From positions 1 to 51,219 of the forward strand of contig CANQSS010000011.1 in the NCBI GenBank assembly GCA_947626545.1: DNA of 51,219 nt. The letters run 5' to 3'. This DNA comes from an uncultured Akkermansia sp. (GTDB taxonomy: Bacteria; Verrucomicrobiota; Verrucomicrobiia; Verrucomicrobiales; Akkermansiaceae). The position numbers and the translations under genes were made by a program. The notes below the pieces were generated by a model that was not told where the DNA came from, did not search any database, and worked only from the letters and a program-made list of their open reading frames with translations. Positions 34,176 to 42,159 of the stretch are shown in pieces (within the stretch, counting starts at the first letter, position 1; each line of letters starts with the position of its first letter).

Positions 34176-34710
34176 AATCCTTCCCGTGTCGCATCAAATC
34201 TTCCTGCAGAGTTTCGCACACGTAGCCGAAAGCAGCGTCATTCCTGCTGTTCATAGAGCGCAGGGTGTTGTGTGCTTCCAGCACATGCCGGGTGCGCTGA
34301 ATTTCGCTGAGGGGATCGTCATTCGCCGCTCCCTGCGTTTCCCCACGCGACAGCACGGCTCGGCGCTCCTCCAAATCCTTTCTCCAGGGGGCTTCGGGAG
34401 GGTCAATTTCGATGAGCATGTCCAGACCAAGTCCCTCCATGGCCTCTCGCGTCCTTTCCGTGGCTCCCGCCACTTCCATACTTCCGCCTGTTCCTACGCA
34501 GCGCCGCGCCAGCCCCGCCAGTGTTCCCATAAAGGTAGAATCCACCCCGGGGCACAGCTCAAGATCTACCACAACATGGGTTCCCCCGCGTTCCAAATAC
34601 TTCTCTGCTATCCCTTTCAACGCCGGGCTGTTCATAAAGCATCCCCGGCTATTGCAGCGTATCCAGATTCCATCCTCGAATTCGTGATATTTTAAACTTG
34701 TGTCTGCCAT
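34159..34710 (-). CDS. STAS-domain protein (anti-sigma factor antagonist-like)
   Basis: 183 residues. The N-terminal STAS fold (about 10-105) includes THVVVDLELCPGVDSTFMGTLAGLAR, where the Ser/Thr at the DST position is the usual phosphorylation site, and a following MEVAGATERTREAMEGLGLD. A helical C-terminal extension (about 110-183) has no recognised domain. A clear SD (AGGAG) sits 5 nt before the ATG. No anti-sigma kinase, phosphatase or sigma factor is adjacent, so partner and regulon are unknown. First gene of the three-gene unit. Confidence 0.8.
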   Translation of the reverse strand: MADTSLKYHEFEDGIWIRCNSRGCFMNSPALKGIAEKYLERGGTHVVVDLELCPGVDSTFMGTLAGLARRCVGTGGSMEVAGATERTREAMEGLGLDMLIEIDPPEAPWRKDLEERRAVLSRGETQGAANDDPLSEIQRTRHVLEAHNTLRSMNSRNDAAFGYVCETLQEDLMRHGKDYGEEG

Positions 34711-34784
34711 ATCTCCTGTCTCTCATGCTAACATATCCCCTCCCTTGTTGGCAAGCGAATTTTCCTCCTTTTACCTTTAACTTC

Positions 34785-35285
34785 CGCACGTGTCCCTATA
34801 AAATCTTCTCTGGGCTCATTCAACCCATTCCTTATGCGTTTCCCATGGATGAAGGAGGTAAGCCAGCAAGACACGGCAAACTTCGCCAACTTCGCGCGCA
34901 AGCTCGGGAATTTCTTAAATCCAACATCGTACATAGGCGGCATTTTGCCGCCTACGGCTCGGCAATCTCGCGCGTAGCGCGCTAGCATTCAAATTGTACA
35001 TCAAAAGTTGACTCACTGGCACCCCATTGCCCTAGTTGCTTCGGAGTCGCCTCACGACTCCTTACCCCTACGGGGCAAAAGCTAATGCTTTTGGCCAGAA
35101 TGGCTTACAGCCGTCGCCAGTTTTCACCCTGCGGGCAGCGCATACGCGCTGTCCATACGCACTTACCGCCCGCTAACGCGTGCGCCCTCATCGGGGCCGT
35201 CGTGCGTGTTGTACATCGTACATAGGCAGCAGCCTACGGCTGCTGCATTCCCTATTGGTGGGCGCTTTTTCTTGGGACGGATGTG
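34785..35285. repeat. 501-bp mosaic intergenic repeat, densely palindromic
   Basis: Left end CGCACGTGTCCC (34785-34796) and right end GGGACGGATGTG (35274-35285). Contains CATTCAACCCATTCCTTATG (as near 27830 and 41960), AGGCGGCA-TTT-TGCCGCCT (34935-34953), ATCGTACATAGG, and at 35043-35246 a series of at least seven close hairpins ending with GCAGCAGCC-TAC-GGCTGCTGC. No coding frame. It fills the space between the STAS gene and the SGNH hydrolase gene. Confidence 0.8.
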
Positions 35286-35321
35286 CGAATGTGGTAATTG
35301 CTCAATAACGGAGGTTTTTTC

Positions 35322-35350
35322 TTGAGGAGACGAAGAGGAAATAGTATAGT
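35322..35350 (+). promoter_or_regulatory. promoter of the SGNH hydrolase gene, apparently leaderless
   Basis: TTGAGG-N17-TATAGT; the -10 ends 6 bp before the ATG at 35357. Confidence 0.65.
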
Positions 35351-35356
35351 GCGGGC

Positions 35357-36856
35357 ATGAAGACCTACCAGACAATTCTTGTGGCGACGTGTGCGGTGGT
35401 TGGCACATGCCTTTGTGGTGCGGCCGGAAAAAAGGAACAGGCAAGAAAGGAACTTCCTAATATGGGTCGCGTGATGTTCATTGGCGATTCTATTACGCAT
35501 GGGTACGGCGCTCCGTCTTATCGCTGGGCTCTGCACAAGATTTGGGTGGATAACGGTATATTGTTCGAGGTGGTGGGTGTTGAGACCGGCAACCACAGTG
35601 GAGGGATCGCTCCGGGTACCAATTACATTGACGAGGCGTTCAACAATGTACACTCCGCCATGAGTTCTCAGCGGGCCTATGAAACGAGCGGCAGACTGCA
35701 TACTTCCAAACGTCTTGATGGCACGGATATACTCGATTGGCTCGGGGTTGATAAGACGTACTCAGGTTCGCGTCAGGTGAGTGGTCCCGCCCCCGATACG
35801 TACTTTATCCTTCTGGGTACCAATGACACCCTGAGCGATTACAAGGAAAAGGGCGGCATCGGTAAGGGGACGAATGTCGATGAGGCGCGGGATGCTCTTC
35901 TGGACAAGAAAAAAGGGGATTTGTCGGTTATTGTGGACACGATTCGAAAGGTGAATAAAAAAGCGCGCATTGTTGTCCTCACGATCCCGACATGGGGCAA
36001 CACATCCCCCAGCAACAACACGGACCCGGCCGATTATGCCGCAATTGTAGATAATTTCGATAAAAAGCTGGCCGCATGGGCAAAGGGCAAGAAGGTGATC
36101 CTAGCAGATGTGAACAAAGGGCTTATTGATGTCGCGAATGAGGAAAAGCCGGGTAAGGGTGTACCTTCGTTTTACAATGCGCGTGATGGCTTGCACCCCA
36201 ACTTGCAGGGAGATCTGCTTATGGCGGGGCGGGTGGCGCAGGCGTTGGGATTGGCTGGGCGTTCTGCGGGCTTGCCGCGCAAAGCTTCCGCCAAGTTCGA
36301 TGTGACGGCGGCATCTATGCTTGAAACGGCCACGGCTAAGGAGGGCGTTGAGCTCAATGAAGATACTCTTACGCTGGGTGCGGGGTCTGAATTAGTTGTT
36401 CCTTGGCCTCAGAATACGGATTTGAAGAAGGGGTTTGCTGTGAGTTTTGTGGCGAGTGTGGGCAATGGCGCCGAGGGCGGTTGGGCGAAGGATAAAGGGC
36501 TTGTGGTGCAGGTGGGTGATGGGACCGTCAGCGGCGAACTTTGCGTTACGGAGAGTTATCTCATCTGGAACGGCAAAGACATTCTCTATTCCGGTGACAT
36601 GTCAAAAAATAAGGAGGGAATCCGCGTCGCTTTCTTGCCGGGCAATACCGAGGCCAATATACCGACCGGCTTCTATGTGTGGCTTGGCGATATGCTCGTC
36701 GGAGAGGGGCTGGCGAGTGATGATAACAAGAAAAATGGCATTGCTTTCTCCAATACAGGTTCCGGGAAAATCACGGTAGCTCATCCCGCTGCGGACGGCG
36801 CTCCCAGCGCTCCCGCTCCCAAGGGCTATGTCAAAGAGGAAAAGCTTGCCGAATAA
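35357..36856 (+). CDS. secreted SGNH/GDSL-type hydrolase with C-terminal accessory domain
   Basis: 499 residues. Signal peptide 1-23 (MKTYQTILVATCAVVGTCLCGA; the Cys pair could also be a lipobox). The SGNH blocks are GDSIT (43-47, Ser nucleophile), GTND (154-157) and DGLHPN (Asp277, His280). The C-terminal 300-499 is a beta-rich domain of unknown type (GAGSELVVPWPQN, YVWLGDMLVGEG). Probable carbohydrate O-acetylesterase or related esterase acting outside the cytoplasm; for a mucin-associated lineage removal of O-acetyl groups from glycans is plausible but inferred. Single gene with a leaderless-type promoter. Confidence 0.85.
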   Translation: MKTYQTILVATCAVVGTCLCGAAGKKEQARKELPNMGRVMFIGDSITHGYGAPSYRWALHKIWVDNGILFEVVGVETGNHSGGIAPGTNYIDEAFNNVHSAMSSQRAYETSGRLHTSKRLDGTDILDWLGVDKTYSGSRQVSGPAPDTYFILLGTNDTLSDYKEKGGIGKGTNVDEARDALLDKKKGDLSVIVDTIRKVNKKARIVVLTIPTWGNTSPSNNTDPADYAAIVDNFDKKLAAWAKGKKVILADVNKGLIDVANEEKPGKGVPSFYNARDGLHPNLQGDLLMAGRVAQALGLAGRSAGLPRKASAKFDVTAASMLETATAKEGVELNEDTLTLGAGSELVVPWPQNTDLKKGFAVSFVASVGNGAEGGWAKDKGLVVQVGDGTVSGELCVTESYLIWNGKDILYSGDMSKNKEGIRVAFLPGNTEANIPTGFYVWLGDMLVGEGLASDDNKKNGIAFSNTGSGKITVAHPAADGAPSAPAPKGYVKEEKLAE

Positions 36857-36868
36857 ACCGGGCGCATC

Positions 36869-37753
36869 TCACCAGCACACGGACTCACGCGTTTTCTTTG
36901 CCTCGGCAAGCCATTGCCGCAGCTCTTCGTGTTTTCCCTCTCTAAGTAGCTGAAGCACGTGTTGCTGATCGGCGATGCTTTGCTCCAAATACGGGCAGAT
37001 TGCCGTGGCGTTCTGCGAAAGGATATTAGCCCAGAGTTCGGGCGACCCGCTGCACACTCGTGTGGTATCGCGAAATCCGGTGGAGGCCATCAAGCGCAGG
37101 TCGTCAATGCTAAGCGTTTGATCTGCCAAAGCTGTTCGAGCTGTGAGAGCCGCCAGAATGTGCGGCACGTGGGATATTCCGGCTACAAGACTGTCGTGAT
37201 GGACGGCAGTCGTTCTGAAAACGGTTGCACCCAGTTCCTGCCAAAAGCGACTGATACGTGTAAGAGAGCTTTCATCGGCATCACTCTCATTAGTCATGGC
37301 AACTACGGCGTTTTTGAAGAGTTCGGCCCGAGCGTGCTCAATTCCTTGCTTTTCGGAACCGGCCATGGGGTGCGACCCGATAAATATGTGCCCCTTTTCT
37401 TTTAAGAAGGAGCCTGCTCCGGCGTGAGCATCCCCTTTTGTTGACCCCACATCCGTCACTACAGCTCCCTTTTCGAGCCATTGCTCAAACTTTTTCGCCA
37501 GGTCCAGAAACGTTCCCGTTGGTGTGCAGAGGATGACCAGCTCGGCGCCGCTCACAACCTCCATCAGCTCCTGCGAACAGATATCCGCCAGCCCGTTTTC
37601 CTGCGCATATGTCAGGGGTTCCCCTCTCCGCGCCCACAGGCGAATCTTCACTCCGGGCATGTACTTGTGTACGGCCATGGCCAAGGAGCCGCCGATGAGT
37701 CCGGGCCCGAGGATAGAAACGGATGCGAACGGAATGGCTGGCGCAGCACTCAC
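36869..37753 (-). CDS. tyrA: prephenate dehydrogenase
   Basis: Converts prephenate to 4-hydroxyphenylpyruvate with NAD(P)+, for tyrosine synthesis. 294 residues. N-terminal Rossmann loop GPGLIGGS (16-23), then LVILCTPTG, DVGSTKGD and the catalytic His in FIGSHPMAGSEKQGIEHA; the helical dimer domain has VAGISHVPHILAALTA and ASTGFRDTTRV. No fused chorismate mutase or ACT domain. The GTG start overlaps the stop codon of the upstream lipoprotein gene by 4 bp, so the two are coupled. Confidence 0.94.
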   Translation of the reverse strand: MSAAPAIPFASVSILGPGLIGGSLAMAVHKYMPGVKIRLWARRGEPLTYAQENGLADICSQELMEVVSGAELVILCTPTGTFLDLAKKFEQWLEKGAVVTDVGSTKGDAHAGAGSFLKEKGHIFIGSHPMAGSEKQGIEHARAELFKNAVVAMTNESDADESSLTRISRFWQELGATVFRTTAVHHDSLVAGISHVPHILAALTARTALADQTLSIDDLRLMASTGFRDTTRVCSGSPELWANILSQNATAICPYLEQSIADQQHVLQLLREGKHEELRQWLAEAKKTRESVCW

Positions 37754-38391
37754 GGCACGTAAAATTGGAAATTGGTGCCGCGTACCTTTAGCTTCTTACC
37801 ACTGGGGTAGGGCTGGTTGGTCTTGGGATTGATGATGCGAATCTTTTTGCTGGGATCCAGCGGATTCCATACACGGGTGGGATCCCCTTCCACTCTGGCG
37901 GCGGTGGGGATGGGACCGGTGTTGGTAATTTGCTTGAGATCTGTGCCGGTCGCAGCCTCAGGCGCGGATGCAGGAGCGGGCGCGGGGGCGCTGTCGGCTG
38001 CCGGTGGCGTACTCAGGTTGATGACCGTTGGCAGTATCTCCGCCGGCTGGGATTCCGTTGGTGCGGGCGCGGGTGCAGGGATTGGTGCCGACGTAAGTAC
38101 CGGGGCAGGGGTCACTGCAGGTGTCGGCGATGTCGCCGCGGGCGCAGGTGCAGGCGCCTGGTCTGTCGGCTTTGCCGCTGCCGGCGGAGTGATGAATGAT
38201 GAGGCCGACGGGGCATTCTCCCATGTGGTTGTTTGCACAGGCTCCGGCGCAGGAGTCGGTTGTTGGGGCGCCACGGGGCGCGGACGATATGGCATTTCCG
38301 GCACAGGCTCCGTATCGAGCACGCAGCCGGTGAGTCCGGCTGTCATCACCCCGGTGAAACATGTCGTCAGTTTGCGCGCAAAACTCATCAT
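37750..38391 (-). CDS. Pro/Ala-rich lipoprotein
   Basis: 213 residues. MMSFARKLTTCFTGVMTAGLTGC gives a Sec signal with lipobox LTGC (Cys about 23). Then follows a long low-complexity region rich in Pro, Ala, Thr and Glu (APAPAPAATSPTPAV and similar) that probably spans periplasm or wall. The C-terminal 50 residues form a small conserved-looking domain (RVWNPLDPSKKIRIINPKTN...GTNFQFYVP). The upstream frame to 38508 is rejected because the promoter lies within it. Function unknown. Coupled to tyrA by a 4-bp overlap although the roles look unrelated. Confidence 0.75.
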   Translation of the reverse strand: MMSFARKLTTCFTGVMTAGLTGCVLDTEPVPEMPYRPRPVAPQQPTPAPEPVQTTTWENAPSASSFITPPAAAKPTDQAPAPAPAATSPTPAVTPAPVLTSAPIPAPAPAPTESQPAEILPTVINLSTPPAADSAPAPAPASAPEAATGTDLKQITNTGPIPTAARVEGDPTRVWNPLDPSKKIRIINPKTNQPYPSGKKLKVRGTNFQFYVP

Positions 38392-38415
38392 GGTAAAGGT
38401 CTTCTGTCTCCCCTC

Positions 38416-38444
38416 ACTATAGGCATCCGAATTTACTTTGTCAA
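38416..38444 (-). promoter_or_regulatory. promoter of the lipoprotein-tyrA unit
   Basis: Perfect TTGACA, 17-bp spacer, TATAGT on the minus strand; leader about 18 nt. Confidence 0.8.
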
Positions 38445-38784
38445 TCCTAAATATCGCCATCCCGCGGCAAATTACATTCAAAAATGCGTTTGCTATTTTA
38501 CTGCGCATTCGATGGCCTTAGCCCACATTTGTCCCAATATAATTTCTCCAAACCCACGCAACCCGTCTCCCATGTGTTCCACGGAATATATATGATGGAA
38601 GGGAAGTCTGCAAGCAAGCATTACGTATCCACAAACCATTCTAACTGACAATACGTAATGTTTTGAAAGTTTCTCTGCGCACTCGCTCCGCCAAATTCGC
38701 GTCTCGGGCGCGTGAATTTCCCAAATCGTACATCGCACATAGGTAAACGTATTTCCTCATGCGTTTGTCCCGGTCTTTGGGAGG

Positions 38785-38901
38785 AAAAAGGAAGGGGCAG
38801 CGAAGCGAAACCGCTGCCCCTTTAAGTGCGCCTGCAACGCACCATGGGCGTGGTTCAATGACCAGCCCTCATAGATTAATGGTCCTATGGGACCTCGCAG
38901 G
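38785..38901 (-). ncRNA. candidate small RNA, about 117 nt
   Basis: A complete transcription unit without a reading frame: promoter at 38908-38936, predicted start near 38901, and a strong terminator. The transcript can close CCTGCGA with TTGCAGG around hairpins GGTCC-CATA-GGACC and GGGCTGGT...ACCACGCCC; an alternative pairing CCCATAG / CTATGAGGG is exclusive with the first. It ends in GGGGCAGC / GCTGCCCC followed by CCTTTTT. It lacks the SRP RNA GGAAG-type loop, and it is too short for RNase P or tmRNA. Function unknown; it could be a trans-acting RNA. Confidence 0.6.
38792..38822 (-). terminator. terminator of the candidate small RNA
   Basis: Ten-pair stem AAGGGGCAGC / GCTGCCCCTT, 11-nt loop, then CCTTTTT on the minus strand (T run at 38785-38789). 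Confidence 0.75.
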
Positions 38902-38907
38902 AGCTCT

Positions 38908-38936
38908 TTTCTAGCACATGTATGCTCGATAGTCAA
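38908..38936 (-). promoter_or_regulatory. promoter of the candidate small RNA
   Basis: TTGACT-N17-TAGAAA on the minus strand with an extended -10 TGC directly before it. Confidence 0.65.
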
Positions 38937-39129
38937 GAGCTGATTGAAAAAAACGTTTGGCGTTCCTTGGAAAATATTCCCACTCCTCCGACGCGCTATA
39001 ATCCAAATCGTCCATCCAACATCGAGCATAGGCGCCGTCAGACGCCACCGCCGTAAATGGGTCGCGTTTTTTCTTGGGACGGATGTGGACAGCAGGTCAT
39101 GTTTGCGTTTTTGTCCATCGCAAAAAAAG

Positions 39130-39158
39130 TTGCCTTTCCGATGTGCAGGGCGTATGAT
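39130..39158 (+). promoter_or_regulatory. promoter of alr, apparently leaderless
   Basis: TTGCCT-N17-TATGAT; the -10 ends 6 bp before the ATG at 39165. Confidence 0.65.
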
Positions 39159-39164
39159 ACGCGC

Positions 39165-40295
39165 ATGACCGATTGTTCGCTATACCGCGCTTGGGCGGAG
39201 GTTGATACGGATGCCATGAAACACAACTTGCGCGTGGTGCAGAAGGCGCTGCCGAATCATCGGCGTATGGCGATCGTGAAAGCGGAGGCTTACGGGCACG
39301 GGCTGGAGGGAGTCGTGCGCGCGTTGGATGGGGAAGACATCTCCTTCTTCGGCGTGGCCACTATTGCGGAGGCGCAGCGCGTGCAAGCTACCGGGGCGCA
39401 TACCTGTCCGTTCATCCTGGGGCCGTGTTTTCCGGAAGAACGCGAGACCATCGTGCAGAATGGGTGGCGTGCAGCCCTCTCTTCACCCGAGGAAGCCGAG
39501 CATTTCAATTCCTTAGGCGAATTGTACGGCAAAAAAGTGCACCTGCACATCAGCATCGACACCGGCATGGGGCGTGCAGGACTGCTGCCGCACAGCATCC
39601 ACGGCCTTGCGGACAAGTTAAAGCAGCTCCCGAATCTGCATATCGAGGGCATCTATTCCCATCTCTCTGCCGCCAGCGAGGACATCTCCTTTACCCACCG
39701 CCAGATTTCAGCCTTTGAGCAGGCAGTGGGCGAGCTCTCGCAAGACATAACCTTTGAGTACCGCCACTTGTGCAGCAGCTCCGCCGTGTTCAACTACCGC
39801 GTGCCCTGCACAAACATGGTGCGTCTGGGCCGCATCCTGTACGGCTACTCACCCATGCCATCGCCCTTCAATAAGGAGCTGCACAACACCCTCACCCTGT
39901 TCAGCCGCGTCACCCTCGTGCGCACACTGCCGGACAACCACGGCGTGTCTTACAACCACACGTACATTACCACGGCGCCCACGCGCGTGGCCACCATCGG
40001 CATCGGGTTTGGTGACGGCTATCTGCACTACCTCTCCAACACGGGCGCACGCGTGTACCTCAATAACTCCTATTGTCCGGTACTGGGGCGCGTGACAATG
40101 GATCAGGTGATGGTGGATGTGACCCACTTGCAGGATGTGAAGCCAGGCGATGTGGCCGAAATAATGGGCCCGAACGTCCCCTGGCAGGAGCTTACCGCCC
40201 GCGCTCACACCATCCCCTCCAACGTTATCACCTCCATCTCTGCCCGCGTTCCGCGCGTTTATCGCCCCTCCGGACAGGCGGAAGGAACGCGGTAG
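39165..40295 (+). CDS. alr: alanine racemase
   Basis: PLP enzyme that interconverts L- and D-alanine for peptidoglycan. 376 residues from the ATG at 39165 ([14 protein letters not shown]). The PLP lysine is Lys39 in [11 protein letters not shown] (Glu replaces the usual Asn). Further motifs are [31 protein letters not shown], the second catalytic Tyr in [10 protein letters not shown], and GFGDGY and VMVDVT. An upstream frame from 39057 runs through repeat DNA and the promoter and is rejected. Cytosolic; single gene. Confidence 0.95.
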   Translation: MTDCSLYRAWAEVDTDAMKHNLRVVQKALPNHRRMAIVKAEAYGHGLEGVVRALDGEDISFFGVATIAEAQRVQATGAHTCPFILGPCFPEERETIVQNGWRAALSSPEEAEHFNSLGELYGKKVHLHISIDTGMGRAGLLPHSIHGLADKLKQLPNLHIEGIYSHLSAASEDISFTHRQISAFEQAVGELSQDITFEYRHLCSSSAVFNYRVPCTNMVRLGRILYGYSPMPSPFNKELHNTLTLFSRVTLVRTLPDNHGVSYNHTYITTAPTRVATIGIGFGDGYLHYLSNTGARVYLNNSYCPVLGRVTMDQVMVDVTHLQDVKPGDVAEIMGPNVPWQELTARAHTIPSNVITSISARVPRVYRPSGQAEGTR

Positions 40296-40304
40296 CCAAG
40301 GCAT

Positions 40305-41861
40305 TTACTTTTTGGCATCCTTGCCGAGCAAGATGTGAGCCGTAAGCATCTTTGCGAGCGTACCGTCATCGATTGCCTCGGTGACACTGATATGGCAGCA
40401 TTGGTCCAAAGCATTCCACAACATGGTTCGCAGCGCCAGACGGGCCTTTTTGACGTTTTGCTTCATTCCTATGCCAAAGAGATACGAGTGCACCACCGCG
40501 TACGAGGCTCTCATTCCGGCATGATCCCGACCGATGCAATAGTATTCGAACGCTTTCGCGGGATCTTGCGCTCCACCCGCACCGGATGCATGCAAACGAC
40601 CCAAATAGTATGCGGCATTCCACGCCTTATGATTGAGCGCCTTTTCCATCGTCTCCTTGTACTCGGATGCCTTTTCAGGATCTGCGAACATCTGTTTTCC
40701 CAGCATCCTTACAGCCGCCGGCGAACCGTTTTCCGCCTTCTTGCGCAACCACGCATCGTCATTCACCTCTGGGTGATTCTCGTCCACCTTCATGTGTATC
40801 CGATAGGTTATTCCATCGAGGGCCTTCATTTGCTCGTCGGCAGCTTTGCGTACGGCATTGTCTTGGCAATTTTCCTTGATCGAGATGAGAGAACTCTTCA
40901 TTGTCACCACATATTCTCCTCCATAGTAACCTTCATCCCAAGCATCGAGATCCGGAGGATCAAAATTGTCAACCATGCTTGCATACTTCATGTATTGGAT
41001 AACTTCCTTGAGGCGGTTGGGATATTCCGCAAGAGATTCCGCTATGGACAAAAAAGTCTGTATGGCCCTAAACGAACCCTGCCGAGCCGCAGAATCCAAG
41101 TACTTAATTCCTTCCTTTTCGCAGCCCCATATCTCACCGGAGGGAGCGCATGACAGACCTTCTCCCACCATCGCCAGCAGAGGTCTGCAGCCCTGTTTGA
41201 GTGATGCCCATGCCCAATCCGGGTATTGTTTTTTGACTCTCTTTTTGACCTCTTTGCCTACACATTTCATACCTGACTCCTCATAAACCTCCTCAAAAAC
41301 ACGAACACAATCCGATGCATCCGGTGACAGCTGCCGCTGAACGACAAGCCCAATAACGCTCTTACGTCCAACAGACTTATTCGCCAACTGCTTCATTTTG
41401 TCCTCGTTTTCCGGCATACCGAAATTGCACACGAGATAAGCTTCCATAGCTTCCAGCAAACCCTTGTTCGCCGCAGCTTCCAGTTGTTCCAGATCCTCGC
41501 TCTTTCTCTGCTTTCTATCCTTGGCGAGATATGTTTGAAGACCGACCACCGCTTGCGCACGAGCATCTCCGGATTCAGCCTTCTTCTGCAACAGCTCCAT
41601 AGCTGCCTTGGCCCCATCCTCCGTGTCCTCCCCCATGAGACGGAGTACTTGCATCTGCCAAGTTTCCTGCTCTGGAGCTTGAAGAGCTTCCCCAGACGCT
41701 TCTTGCGTCGGCGTCTTACCCTTCGCTTCCGTCGCCTCTGCGAGTATCAGAATACCTGCCAGGGTTATTGTTACAAAACATTTACAATAAGTAAATAACA
41801 GAAAACGGGGGGGGTAACGGAGATGTTTGACATAGATGTATGGAATGTTAACAGAGCGCAT
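40305..41861 (-). CDS. exported Sel1-repeat protein (paralogue 1)
   Basis: 518 residues from the ATG at 41861 (MRSVNIPYIYVKHLRYPPRF); a TTG 27 bp further upstream or a CTG after the C tract are alternatives. A hydrophobic signal segment (TITLAGILILAEATEA) indicates export. Sel1/TPR-like helices are clearest in the C-terminal part (AWNAAYYLGRLHASGAGGAQDPAKAFEYYCIGRDHAGMRASYAVVHSYLFGIG) and earlier at GDARAQAVVGLQTYLA. Sel1 proteins usually mediate protein contacts; no partner is seen. An eight-C tract (41807-41814 as G8) lies inside the coding start. It forms a tandem pair with 42160-43755, with a 215-bp stretch identical in both. Confidence 0.78.
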   Translation of the reverse strand: MRSVNIPYIYVKHLRYPPRFLLFTYCKCFVTITLAGILILAEATEAKGKTPTQEASGEALQAPEQETWQMQVLRLMGEDTEDGAKAAMELLQKKAESGDARAQAVVGLQTYLAKDRKQRKSEDLEQLEAAANKGLLEAMEAYLVCNFGMPENEDKMKQLANKSVGRKSVIGLVVQRQLSPDASDCVRVFEEVYEESGMKCVGKEVKKRVKKQYPDWAWASLKQGCRPLLAMVGEGLSCAPSGEIWGCEKEGIKYLDSAARQGSFRAIQTFLSIAESLAEYPNRLKEVIQYMKYASMVDNFDPPDLDAWDEGYYGGEYVVTMKSSLISIKENCQDNAVRKAADEQMKALDGITYRIHMKVDENHPEVNDDAWLRKKAENGSPAAVRMLGKQMFADPEKASEYKETMEKALNHKAWNAAYYLGRLHASGAGGAQDPAKAFEYYCIGRDHAGMRASYAVVHSYLFGIGMKQNVKKARLALRTMLWNALDQCCHISVTEAIDDGTLAKMLTAHILLGKDAKK

Positions 41862-41925
41862 TCTATCAAAGATAACGATTATGAACAAGCAAAAATAAAC
41901 AGAATAAACAGATTTGAATAGAAAT

Positions 41926-42145
41926 CACACGTGTCCCAATAAAATCTTCTCTGGGCTCATTTAACCCATTCCTCATGCGTTTCCAACAGATAAAGGAAGT
42001 AAGCCAAAAAGATGTCAAACCGTTGACGATTCAGCATAGCAGTGAAACCGGCATGGCGTCACGCCGGAGGCTTTCCCGCGCCTTAGGCGCGCGAACTCTC
42101 CAAATCGTACCTTGTACATAGGCGCCGCCTGGTGCCACGGATGTG
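41926..42145. repeat. mosaic intergenic repeat between the Sel1 paralogues
   Basis: Left end CACACGTGTCCC (41926-41937) and degenerate right end GCCACGGATGTG (42134-42145), 220 bp. Contains CATTTAACCCATTCCTCATG, hairpin CGCGCC-TTA-GGCGCG and TGTACATAGGCGCC-GCCT-GGTGCC. The left end and its flank (GAATAGAAATCACACGTGTCCCA) recur at 43802-43824 before the second paralogue, so they were part of the duplicated segment. Confidence 0.75.
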
Positions 42146-42159
42146 CGGTAGCCGGGGTA

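Larger units (their letters stand above)
38524..39087. repeat. mosaic intergenic repeat ends flanking a small-RNA gene
   Basis: Left end CACATTTGTCCC (38524-38535) and right end GGGACGGATGTG (39076-39087), 564 bp apart. The left part has the GTATCCACAAACCA module and ATCGCACATAGGTAAACG. The right part has ATCGAGCATAGGCGCC. Between them lies the candidate ncRNA. It may be two elements or one element around the RNA gene. Confidence 0.65.

Noticed and set aside
35043..35246. Integron attC or tRNA-like structure
   Set aside because: No paired R/L boxes with a conserved bulge pattern, no integrase, and no tRNA cloverleaf.
38785..38901. SRP (4.5S) RNA, RNase P RNA or tmRNA
   Set aside because: The SRP apical GGAAG/AGC motif is missing, and the transcript is too short for RNase P or tmRNA and lacks a tag-coding frame.
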